This document shows positions 24,175 to 35,023 of a stretch of DNA of 64,000 bases, piece by piece; the stretch's first letter is position 1; every line of letters starts with the position of its first letter. The position numbers were made by a program, and so were the translations under genes. Origin of the DNA: Heliopora coerulea (taxonomy: Eukaryota; Cnidaria; Anthozoa; Scleralcyonacea; Helioporidae); contig JASJOG010000168.1 in assembly GCA_030142905.1 (NCBI GenBank), positions 677,549 to 741,548 on the forward strand. The letters run 5' to 3'. The notes beneath the pieces were generated by a model, which saw nothing but the letters and a program-made list of their open reading frames with translations, did no database searches and was not told the origin of the DNA.

Positions 24175-24341
24175 CTTAATACGGACGCTCTCAAGCTGTT
24201 CTCTCAGAAAAACTTTCTGATTCTCTGACGGGAATCGAACCCGTAACCTTATGATCGCCGGTGAAAAGGTTACGGGTTCGATTCCCGTCAGGGTCTCAGA
24301 AAGTTTTTCTGAGAGAACAGCTTGAGAGCGTGCGTATTAAG
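24175..24341. repeat. Palindromic element built from half a tRNA-like sequence (copy 1)
   Basis: Two arms of about 76 bp, with only a few mismatches, surround a loop of about 15 bases. Each arm contains a tRNA T-arm with a pol III B box (right arm GGGTTCGATTCCC; left arm its complement). The adjoining CCTTATGATCGCCGG matches the anticodon side of the tRNA-like sequence at 37221-37292, but the A box half is missing. It is a foldback element derived from a tRNA-like SINE, not a tRNA gene. Copy 2 has it at about 58332-58482. Confidence 0.75.
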
Positions 24342-24409
24342 AACATAATTACCAAGCTACCACAAACACATCAGTTCTATTTCTGTTACAAACAGCATGT
24401 TATAGTTAA

Positions 24410-24623
24410 GGTAAAAAGTTAAAAGGTTGATAAGTACTGTAACTGATCTCAAAGAATATCAACGTTTCGACCAAAGGTCCTTCGTCAGGAAAGAAAGGTC
24501 GTTTCTTTCCTGCCGAAGGGACGCCTTTGCTGGAAACGTTGATATTCTTTGAGATCAGTTGCGGCACTTACCAACCTTTTAACTTTTTTCCTTATCACTG
24601 TCTACGCAGTATTCTATTGTTAT
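24410..24623. mobile_element. Palindromic Penelope terminal repeat with 16-bp target duplication
   Basis: AGCATGTTATAGTTAA flanks both sides (24394-24409 and 24624-24639). The 214-bp insert is an imperfect palindrome: AACTGATCTCAAAGAATATC on the left returns inverted on the right. Each arm carries a CTGACGA...GAAAC-type motif (minus strand 24465-24488; plus strand 24510-24536, degenerate). This is the inverted double terminal-repeat form left by Penelope-like elements. It is also in copy 2 (58551-58761), so it predates the duplication. Confidence 0.75.
24465..24488 (-). ncRNA. Hammerhead-like motif, degenerate
   Basis: The minus strand reads CTGACGA, AG, GACC-TTT-GGTC, GAAA. The core words are those of hammerheads in Penelope terminal repeats, and the small stem pairs fully. 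The extra AG before the stem breaks the usual first pair of helix II, so this is probably a relic. The copy 2 equivalent is 58603-58626. Confidence 0.35.
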
Positions 24624-24757
24624 AGCATGTTATAGTTAATTCTATTCAACTTACGAAGGCGTTCCGCTTTGTAAAGATTCAATTTTTAAGTTCTGTCTTC
24701 AAACAGGAATACTCTTGGGCGCATTATTCTGGGTCACCAGTGCGAGTCTACATAGAG

Positions 24758-25111
24758 CAGTGGTTCCCAACCTGGGGTCCGCGGACCCCTTGGGGGTCCC
24801 TCAAACAATTTTTGGTGGTCCGCCGAGACTAAGGGGTCCGCCGGGGGTTAGCGCAAAAAGGACGGGGTCTGCAGAAGGTAACTTTTTCTTTTTAGCAAAT
24901 GACTACCTGCAATATTGGTTCAACTATTTTTTATTGCAAACTACCAGTCAATATGGCAAATTCCGAAGGGTGTAGGTGTAACATAAGAACTCGTAATTTT
25001 GAGGTTTTAACAGGTCACAGTTTCATCTCATGTTACATGCAGCTACGCTTCGCCTGTTCACCCCGAGCTTTGTTCGTACAGAAAAAGTTCTCCAGCGTTT
25101 ATCTCTTCATA
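24758..25111 (+). mobile_element. hAT element, right part missing (copy 1)
   Basis: It starts with CAGTGGTTCCCAACC, a typical hAT end, directly after ACATAGAG. The same 8 bases close the complete copy at 59488-59495. Homology to the complete element stops at about 25111 and unrelated sequence follows. The duplication breakpoint therefore lies inside this element and the right end was never included. Confidence 0.85.
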
Positions 25112-25375
25112 TCATAGCAGACACACTTTTTGACTTTTACCTGCTTGAATTGCTCTTGAGAAGTTGATAACCTCGACATTTGTCGCATCTTCAGTCTTCT
25201 CACAAACCTTACATTCTCTTGATTAGTTTGCCAAGTCTCCAGGTTGTCAAAAACTATCATACTTTACACCAAATCGTTCTTCTTTAACAGCCCTCAGAAG
25301 TATCCGTTGACGTCGCTTGGGAGTCCTTTGCCAAGTCAAACTTAATTTTATTCATTTTTATAATTTTTCCAACAG

Positions 25376-25570
25376 GAGGGCATCGTACGGATTATGAAGA
25401 TGCGGAAAAGTATATCCAATGCACAACTGCAGACCGAACTCGTTGAAATTTTAAAAAATATGTTCATACCTCAAAAGAAGATGATCAAAGAACAAATCGA
25501 ATGGCTCATCGATCACAAATACATAAAGAGAGACGAAAATGACATCAACCAATTCATATATTTAGCCTAA
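25376..25570 (+). CDS. CUL5: Terminal exon of cullin-5
   Basis: After a TTTTTCCAACAG acceptor the frame encodes 64 residues and stops with TAA. The peptide is the cullin winged-helix end. It includes IVRIMKMRK, whose first Lys after IM is the NEDD8 attachment site. It also has LVEILKNMFIPQKKMIKEQ and ends NDINQFIYLA. These match the C-terminus of animal cullin-5, the scaffold of SOCS-box ubiquitin ligases. No other cullin exon is visible in the 25 kb upstream. Either the intron contains the whole duplicated segment, or this is an orphan duplicate exon. No mutation breaks the frame. Confidence 0.9.
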   Translation, partial: EGIVRIMKMRKSISNAQLQTELVEILKNMFIPQKKMIKEQIEWLIDHKYIKRDENDINQFIYLA

Positions 25571-27300
25571 CTTTGGCGGGCCTACTAAACTGGATTTTAG
25601 GAGGTTTTTATCATAGTGGAATCGGACAGACGACTTCTTGGCGATTTCGTCACATGGCTGACTCAAGAAGCTAATCAGTGCCCATTTTTCCTCCCTCCGG
25701 AAAGTACAGTATTTTTTTAGCTAATGACCACCTCTTTCTTTGATACAGTAGTCAGGCAAAATATTTATCGTGGAAACAGAAGTTTTGGTTGTCAGACAAG
25801 CTTGGAGGAGTCTTATAGACATAAACATTCGTACACACAGACACCCACAAACTAACACTGTCCTACAACTATTGAGGGACGAACGAATTAAGAAAACTTT
25901 TATTTAATATATCGACAGATAAAGTGAGTAGAAAACGAAAATCATTTGAATGAGATCGTACCAATGTATCTTAGACTGACGAGGAGAAGTTAGTTTGATG
26001 TCATTTTCATACAAAAACAATTGCTAAATTGCATTTAGTCTCAAAGGACATTTACAAGAGCCCAAACCATGTTCGCGTTTTCTTCTCAAATTCTGCCAGT
26101 CGGTAAAATACCCAGATGCATCTACAAGCAAACAGAGCTTAAAACCGACTATTTTGAGCCGCAAGAGAGCATCCACAGACGTGGAACGCTCACGAAATGA
26201 GAAGTCTGGAAAATGGCCGTTAACACTACAGTCTTAAAGTAGTATCGACATATGCTTGGAACGCAGTGACAATCTTTGGTGTGTAACAGCGAGAGGTTTG
26301 ACGAGTTGCTGGTGGCAAACGTATGGTCATTGGTGTCAATGGAAACCTGTCACTAAGCTGACGACTTATAACTGTGTCCATAGTTAAATAGTTGATAAAG
26401 TCATGTATATCCTAATTTCTTCGAAGCAAACTCGCGAAGCGATGTTTTTTCGTAGTTCCTAACTTGGTAGTGAAGACAGTCCTCGGAATTACCGTTCGTT
26501 GTTCATTTCGACTTTTTTTTTCCCTTGCCCAAGAAAGGTTGACTGTTAATTGTTTTTTGAATTCGCTCATTAAAAGCTGAACAAACAACTTTTCGGGCAT
26601 TTGGTTGAAGAATAGGTTTTCACACAGTTTGTTCCATGGGTAATTTGTGTGATTGAACTTCTGTAAGAAGCATATTTTTTTAACAAGAATATGTCTGGGA
26701 TAACTGTCTTGCCTTGGAACACGTTCTTGTCATATTCCGAAGGAGAGGTGAGGTAATCTGATATTTTATTTGAATTTTTTACACAATGTAGATGAACATT
26801 TGATATTTTCCATTTACTGAATCGATTTTACTGTCGTCGTTATAGTGTAAACTGAGGCGAGATCTGAATAATTCTGAATGTGACCAGTCGAGTTGACGCA
26901 TGGTCCCTGCACACATATTTCGAAGCGGTTCAGTTATTTTCCTCAATTATTTTTAGGTTTTCACGAAGCATGTACTGAAAGGTTTTTCTTAAGAGTCCAG
27001 TCAAAATTTTGGCAACTCTGTCCTAATGCAGGGGCTTTGGCGTTTTTCGTAAGAATGGTCGAATCTTCAAGTGAATAAAAGTTTAAAATTTGGATGAATC
27101 ACTGAGACAAACAACGAAGTCGATAAAAAGTTCTAAAAAAAAATGAACAGCTACAAAAATTATCATGAATTCGGGAGGAGACGATGAAGTAGTCCGGTTT
27201 CTAATTTCCTATTCACTTTTCTTTTTCCTTTTTATTATCAGTTGATACATTAAATCGTTGTATCCTTTGATGGTATTGAATTGTATTCCTTGTTTTGTTC
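25571..27300. other. Non-coding stretch
   Basis: This lies between the cullin-5 terminal exon and the next plus-strand gene. It probably holds the cullin 3' UTR and intergenic DNA. I see no supported exon, repeat or RNA here. Confidence 0.4.
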
Positions 27301-27408
27301 AGGACAAACAAAAGTACTTTCCCAAAGAAGACTTACTGATCATTGGCTGCGAAACAACTGACTAACTGGCCAGCGGTAAGTTCAGTAAAAACGTTGGAGG
27401 ATTTGGAG

Positions 27409-29131
27409 ATGGCCCAAGTCCAATTGTTCACCAGGCCCTTAATATTGGCCGTGCAGTGTGGAAAGCATGTTCCGGCTGGGCAAAGGTATGTGTGAACACT
27501 TTGCTTTACCGGCGAAAGAACATACTAATTTATGTACAGATTAAAATAGTTGTATTAATGTTTCCGGTAGGAAAAGCAGACATTTAACGTAATTACTGAG
27601 GTCCAGTCATTAATTTGTTCTTCAAGTTCCCCATACCAACCATAAATTATGAAATATCAGTAAAATTGGTCCATGCTATATATGACTTGACCGTGCTGTT
27701 GGGCATAGTAACCATAATTAAGCTAATAACATAGTCTTCGCTAACCATAGTTGAAGTCAATCACCTTTTTATTCAACTGCTCTCTGTTGTATTCTATGAT
27801 TGCATTTTCTGACAAGTATTTTATTCACCAATATTGTGAGATTTAATATTTTCAGATAATGTCATGTCTTTGTCTTACATTTTTCCCTTCTCTCACTTTA
27901 TTATCCACCTTTCCTAAGACTGAATAACCGTGGAAGGATTCTTGGTCCCTCTGATCTGGAGTGGTTGGTCATGCCCAGTACTACTCCGTGGAATGAATCC
28001 TATTATCCTGTGGGTACTGGAGCCCAGGACCCACGGCCTGAGCAGTTCCTGCAGGTACAATTTGCCGTCGTAATTGACACTTCACACCCGGCAATAGAAA
28101 GACAGCTTAAAGATGGATTCAGATCAGCCGAGGTCTTGTTAAGAAAGAATAAAGCTTTCTATGTTGAAGTAAGTATCGCTTGGAGGTACTGAAGAACAGG
28201 CCAGGCAGCAAATGAATTTTATTTAACATAAAAATGCACATTTATACACATCGAGGCATATACTGAGCTTGTTCATATCCAAATACACGTACTTTTGTAC
28301 ATAAACGTAAATACAAATAATTATATTACATGCAAACACAGGATATCTGCGCGCTGCGCTTTTAAAACTTTATCGAAGTCTTGACTGTTCAGATCGAGCC
28401 GATAGGCTGAAGTCCATTGAGTTAAAACCGAGATGAAATTTTTCCTTTACGGGGCGACTGCGTTTCGTAAATATTTATAACTTATTTACTGCTCCACCTA
28501 TTTTTGTTCATTTAACTGGTTTTTTTTTGTCAATGTTGTAGAATTTTTGTGGATGGGTATAGCCGGCGTGGTCCAAACTTTAAAAACCCAAACCACTTGT
28601 TAACTACTCAGAACGCTCAGATGGCAACCGGACCAGGGAAAATAAACATATATTTGCCCATACGTATAGTCTGTGGTGACTTCACGTAATACGATGTACG
28701 AAATAGATATATGTACATACACACATAAAGGTATACAAGCGTATTCGGTTGAGTCACAACGTCATACCATTTCACTTCACTGAAATCTCGATATTTCATT
28801 TTTGTTTTAGTTTGACTTTAATGCCATGATTCTTGACTGGTGGTTAAACCAAGGACCCAAACATTGGCTCAAATTCGTCTGCATGGACACAGCATATTGT
28901 GTTGGTGGGCGTGTTGGGGTGACCAACACCAGTGAGCCATGTCACGCCCTAGATTTTGGAGTATGGTGGTCCCTTTGCCTTCCATGTTACTGTTTGTTGG
29001 CCATCCCTTATAAGGTGTGGAGAAGACTTGTTTGCCAAATATGGGATCATCAACTCAAGATCAAAGGGAATGTTCAGGTCGTTTCGAATATTGAAGACTT
29101 ACTAATGTACAAACGAGCCTTGATGTCGTAG
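27409..29131 (+). CDS. Three-exon gene, probable membrane protein, unknown family
   Basis: Exons are 27409-27485 (ATG start, MAQVQLFTRPLILAVQCGKH), 27919-28168 and 28811-29131 (TAG stop). Junction phases 2 and 0 join without a break to give 215 residues. The middle exon is soluble-looking (PTTPWNESYYPVGTG is not exact; it reads MPSTTPWNESYYPVGTG, then FAVVIDTSHPAIERQL). The last has FDFNAMILDWWLNQGPKHW and one strongly hydrophobic span (FGVWWSLCLPCYCLLAIPY) likely to cross the membrane, followed by a basic cytosolic-type tail. A leader exon may end at GCCAGCG|GTAAG (27375). I do not recognise the family and assign no function. Splice sites and frame are consistent, so I think the gene is real. 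Confidence 0.65.
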
Positions 29132-31606
29132 AACTTGTTCCATGTTTGAGAGCTGATAATTGCGTGTACATTAACCATTTCCTGGGCTATATTCGAATAT
29201 CTTAGGATTGATTGAAAATTCTACATATGAAACAACCGTTGTTATAAAAGAAAAACTGTGGTTTTTCTGACTTGCATTGATAACTAAAAATGCATACGTA
29301 GTAGCTCTTTAGTAAGCGCAGTTTGCGAAATCTCTGCCAGTTCTCTATGTAATATTTAAAAGCCGACAATGAGGACCAGACCAAGTTTTCAAGTACGAGA
29401 AATTCGTTCTAGTTCGAGGCGAAGCCGAGGATTGGAACGATTTCCGAGTACTTGAAAACCGGTCTAGTCCAAATCGGAGGACATTTGAACGACTTCTGAG
29501 AATCAGTTAGTGTATTGGCACAATGAATTAGTCTATTACTAATGAGAGAATCGATGAATAAACTGACTCCGTGAAATTATATTTTAAGTCCAAGGACCGA
29601 AAAAAAACAGTTCAAGTCCTCTGCCGAGTGCTTCCATAGTATTCAAGTTCACTCACGTGGTGCCATTCAGCGTATCTGATTGAATGATATACTCATGAAT
29701 TATTGAGTTTGAGAAGATTTGACCAATTTACAAGTTTTCTTTTCACGGTCAATACCTGCGAGAAATTGTCAGTTTGATGAGCACGTTTGCTTCCCAAAGG
29801 CTGGTCATGTAAGATTCGAGCGTGTGGAAGCCATAACAATTTGAAAAGCGATAGAAGTTTGCAAGGTTCTTTTGGGAAAGTTGCTCAGAAGTGGTGGATT
29901 TGCAACCATCTACGATGGACTTCATCGCCAAAGAAATAGTCGCGGTTAATAAGTGCGAAAAAATATAAACCCGAGTTCTGTAGAGCATCAAGCCGTTACA
30001 ATAGAACTTTGGACGTCCATTATCTGGATATCGTCGGGTACTCTGACATTTTCTGCAGAAGAGATAAATGGCGACCTCAAATGCGCATGCTTTATTCTCA
30101 AGCTATAAACGGAGAAAAGTTTCCAGAGCGGCTATCAGGAATTGACCCCGTAAATTGAAAACTTTCATTAAAACAGAGTAGTCCTTTCAGTAAGAAGTTG
30201 CTGCTATCAATAAGAAACCGAAACTTTCTGGTTGCCATTGAGATGCTCTAGTTATTGAGGTGGGTAGTCGGGCGGTGGCATTATTACAAAATAAATTTAG
30301 ACGAAACTAGGCGACAAAACCGGGATTTTCAATACAGCTCATACAAAAGTATTACAATCAATTCAGAGATAAAAGTTAGGTCTTTACAATAAGCTGAGTT
30401 CATGTTTAACAGTTCCGTAAGTTCCACTGGTCTGCACAATACGGTCTGGTGGATTCGATTTTTTGTTGGTTCTGAAAGATTTGATGGGAATTTTCGAGGT
30501 CAATCATTTTTTCGTATCAAAACAATTTGCACGACTTTGGATGATTTTGTATTCAAAATATAGGATATGGCATATAAAAAGTCTGTGAAAATACCAAGGT
30601 ACTTTTGATGTTTTCGGATGACAACAATCTAATTTTTCATGTCGACTGACTCGGCTGACAGGAGACCAACTTAAAAGTGTTCTTGATTTATGATTTTCTT
30701 AATGATGGAAAAAAACCTTATCCATCAAACCGGACGTTGCAAGCCAGCTATGGAATTAGTGATGTTAATTTCTGCGCTTTTATCCTGTTGTCTTGCAAGC
30801 TACTTAATTTGCCTTTTCTGGTTAACCTGCAGTATCGCTGTAACCAATTAGTATTTTCGCCTATTTTTATTTGTCAAATGTGACTAATTTCTAAACTAAA
30901 TTTAAAAAACTAAATTAATAAATAGCACTTTCGTAGCTTTCACGGACACAGGCCTAATGTCAAACTGGAACAATTCCTAATGAACTCCAGGGGCCAATAC
31001 AACACAACACAGGTCTATATCATAATATACAGTGCACAGCAATACAAGGCATACAGTATTACATAGCGCCTACTTCAATAAAGTGCTGCAATATACAGCA
31101 TCTACTGCAATATAATATTAAATGTTGTATATATCGAAACAGTACAATAAAACCAGCATCATAGCAAGTTCCAAAGTATTGAGGGAGGCTAACCAAAGTT
31201 TTCATTCTCGTGCTACCCTTACCGCACTTAGCATTCTTGACTTTGCAAATTCAATTTGTGAGACACTCGTCAATCGAAACCAGGCTTCACAGAAATAATC
31301 TTTTTGCAATGAAATTCTAAAAAAATAATTAGTTTTAAACCATGCTGTGGCTCCCCCAGCTCTCCGGTTGCTACGACCTGACAAAATAGAGTACAAAGTT
31401 TGCAAACGTTTATCGTACTTAAATCGGCAGTTAATTAACGGACCTTCAGCTGATCTTATTTTTTAAGATACTAAGCTAAATATTGAAGGTTATCTGCGAC
31501 ATATATCCCACGGTAGAACAAAGAAAATCGAGTTCGTTGGCTAAAGGCCCATTTACATGATACGACTGTCGTATACAATTGTTCATTTTGATGTTTCCCA
31601 GTTACG
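29132..31606. other. Non-coding stretch with one hairpin
   Basis: Intergenic between convergent genes. The only structure found is an imperfect inverted repeat at about 29384-29465 (GTTTTCAAGTAC against GTACTTGAAAAC). I see no supported exon. Confidence 0.4.
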
Positions 31607-34600
31607 TTACAACGGAGGAAGGCGAGACAAGAGACAGCTGGCCTTCTCAGCGGACTTCACTAGATTCCAGTTAACTTGATAGCTGCGAACAGCTACGATC
31701 CTTCCATAATCTGTTTCTCTCCACCAACCTCCTTTCTGTGGGTCAAAAATTCGAATTTTCCCCCTATCCTTCCAGTACGTGACACAATGGCCTATTCTTC
31801 GATTACGGTATTTAAGGACCAACAGTCCACCTCTTAACGGGGAGTCTTCTGCGCCTGTAACATACCTCAAGGCTTTATCAAGCGCTTCCATATCGTTGAT
31901 TCCAGTTTCACTTCTCATTTTCTTTACGAACTTTGATCCTTCAAGCAGCTTAAGAGCTTGTTCACATTTATAAACCACATCATTTAAGTCCTGACAACCA
32001 TCGCTTTTAGCAACATTAAGCGTAGCTACTTTCACTAAACATAACGGGCACAAACCGACACCGTTCCTTCGGCAATGAAAAGAAAGTGACAGAATCACGC
32101 AAGAATACTTGCAGCCAAACTCGTTCAGCACTGGTAGCGACGGCATTGAGCCACCAAACGCAACGGAAGACAGTCGCTACATGTAAGAGAAAGTACGATA
32201 GTTAATGACCATGTGGCAAATAACCGACCTTTTTTTAAAAATCCCTTATTAATCCATAACCAACTGATAAACACCATAGATTGAGAATTGATTATTTGAG
32301 AATGCCTTTAAACCATCCTATTCGGTGAATGTCTTTAGTAATACTGTACACTAACTTTCTAAAGTAAAATTGAAAGTTAGAGTCCATGACCAAGAGTTGA
32401 AGCTTCAATGGCTTGATCGCCAAAGCGACAGCCTTCCCGCCAGTTAAAGTCAATGATAGTGTGTGATAGAGTTCATCAAGTCTTTGCCAAACACCGCTGG
32501 TTTTCTTCAATTTCTTCAGTTTCCTCACACAGAGAACGTTGTAAGAGTGGATTAGCATTAAAAGTAAGGGAAAGTACGAACGAACAAAAAACCCGTAAAC
32601 ATAAATAGTTTTTATTTTGTAATTAATATGACCATGAAAAATTGATCGAATCCACCACTGAAAACCACAGACGGCGAATGACTTGAAAAGAATCGCCCTT
32701 ACTAAAAAATACATTTACACTAAGATGGAGCCATAATGTTTTTAGTAGCAAATGTTCTGGAAACCAGCCCCTTCTCGACGAGAATCTGCAGTCAAAACGA
32801 ATTTCAGTTGGTTTAAAGATAATTCCTAAATATTTGACATCTTAAACGCATTTTGACGACAGCTTCATACTCAACCTTTAAATTGGTTAGCTTACTCAGA
32901 AATCACAAAGGAAAAGTGTAACAACGTATAATTCAGGCCGAAATATTCGAGTAGTATACTCGACTCGAGCAACCCTCGATACTCATGTTACCAACTCCCG
33001 CTTTGATACTCATTTATACAGTACATATATGGTTAAAACTTTTTATCAATAAAAACAAACGTTTTCAAGATGATCGTACTGACCTAAAAACCTGATGATG
33101 ATCATCTTGATTGAAAAATGTTCGTTTTCATTTATAAAAAGTTTGAATCATGTACGTGTTAAGATTAGATTTACGTTTAAATTTAGGGTTACGGTTAGAT
33201 TTAGGATTCTATCTTGTGTGTAAAGCACGAAAATATAACCATTTACACTAACCTGTTCTTCAGATGTAAGTTGGATTTCTGAATCATGTTCAGTTGCATC
33301 ACGAAACCTTGAGCTTTTTGATAACTAAAACGACAAATATATCAATGTAAGCAACTACACGGGACTAAAAGATGTTAGGTTCCTGGAAACGTCGTGGTAA
33401 CTTATGAGAGATTTTTGTCATATCCTGGACAGGCTTCAAAATATATGTTCGTAGTACCAATGATTACATGGAAAATATCAAACTTGAAGTAAAATAACAA
33501 TCCCTTTATCAACTTACCCTTGGTAAATAAGCAGCAGTATACACGTTTGATTTCGGTTAATGTTAAGATACAATGCTTCTTACCTCAACCAATATCTTTA
33601 ACTTGTCCACCACATCCTGGACTTTATATTGGCATGCCTGCAGCATAGAATCACTAATATTTTGAAAAGGTTTAAATGTTGTCAGTTCGATTGTATTGGT
33701 AAATTATTGACCTTAATCGAGCTTCGAAATTTGTCGTGCCTCGATTAAGATCACAATTTTCCTTGACAGGAGTGAAAACCTACTGAAATCTTTTGTAATT
33801 AAACTAACATGACAATGGTGGGGATAATTTTCCAAGACCTCAAGAGTGACAAGACCCCTTTATGACGAGTGTTGATCACATGCATTTTGACTTGAGTCAA
33901 CTGAACAGCTGTCAATCAAATACCACAATTTTTAATGCTTCACTCTAATTGAACCGTAGCCCCAAAAGTCGCATGTTTTATTTCTGAAACGAAGACGATG
34001 AATAAAATTTAATTTGCTCTGACTTGTTCATGGTTCGTGGGCGGGAAACTTGAAGTGCATTCTCTGAAATCATTTCGAGGCCACTGGATAGATGACAACT
34101 TAAATCATAGAAAATACGTAAATATTGTAACATTATATGAGATGATAAAAGCTTGTAAATGATTGACTGTGGTGGCCGGTTCCCCTTATACATCTTCTAC
34201 ATACAACTGCCTGAATTCCTTTCCGAAATTTAAGTTGTAATGTTAATCGAAGCAATTGTCTTTCCATTTGCTTCGGGAATTTAAGGTTTGCATGAAAATG
34301 AAAATACCGCGAAGTATTCTGGTAGTTGTATTCAGCTGACGTAATAAGGGGAACAGGCTTTTGTATCGGACATCATCAGAAGTACACGTCGGATTTCCGG
34401 ATGTACATCTGAATTTTACGCTTCATTTTGTCTAAATTGGTTTGTCAGGTTTTAGTATTTATTTGTGGGCCATATACATATACATTTAGTTATTCGCAAA
34501 TAATCACACAACTGCTGACGTTTTATCATTCTCAAGCAACCTGTCCATCCCGTGGATCAAACAGAGTTCGTCTTCCTTTATCCCACCAAGGTTGCTCGTG

Positions 34601-34944
34601 ATTTATACCATTTAATTCAGAATTATTTCAAAACAGTAATGCGTACCATGACAGAATGTATTTATGACATGTAAGTATTCCGGTGCGAAAGACTGGAACT
34701 CTTTACCCTCTATTTTTAGAGAGATGACTTCTATTACTAGTTTTAAAAGTTCTATTTAAATGTATCTCTTAGACAATGATAAAGATTCTCATATTTGTAG
34801 TTAATAGATTAATTTAGGTTATTTATTCAATTTAGTTAATTTATGTTTTATTAGAACTGTTCTCCCGTTAATACCAGCTTTTATGCTGATGGGATTTTTT
34901 AACAGTATAAATAAAGAATTTATTATTATTATTATTATTATTAT

Positions 34945-34982
<38 letters not shown>

Positions 34983-34992
34983 CTACTACTAC

Positions 34993-35023
<31 letters not shown>

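Larger units (their letters stand above)
9967..25111 (+). repeat. Segmental duplication, copy 1 (partner 45913-59234)
   Basis: From TAGCTCCCAGCATAG to the middle of a hAT element, this segment matches 45913-59234 in the same orientation at about 97% by eye. The two copies differ in length by about 1.8 kb. A mariner (1346 bp with its TA) and a Penelope insertion (445 bp with target repeat), both only in this copy, explain nearly all of it. The right breakpoint falls inside the hAT element, which is complete in the other copy and ends beside MBTPS2. Copy 2 is therefore the likely source and this copy the derivative. Confidence 0.93.

Noticed and set aside
24218..24297. Functional tRNA gene
   Set aside because: Only the T-arm half is present and it is mirrored; no cloverleaf can form.
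32292..32714. 140-residue minus ORF in a gene C intron
   Set aside because: Open and partly protein-like, but no matching exon in genes A or B at this position and no good splice borders.
33170..33210. Telomere-like TTAGGG repeats
   Set aside because: Only one exact TTAGGG word among degenerate TTTAGATTTA repeats.
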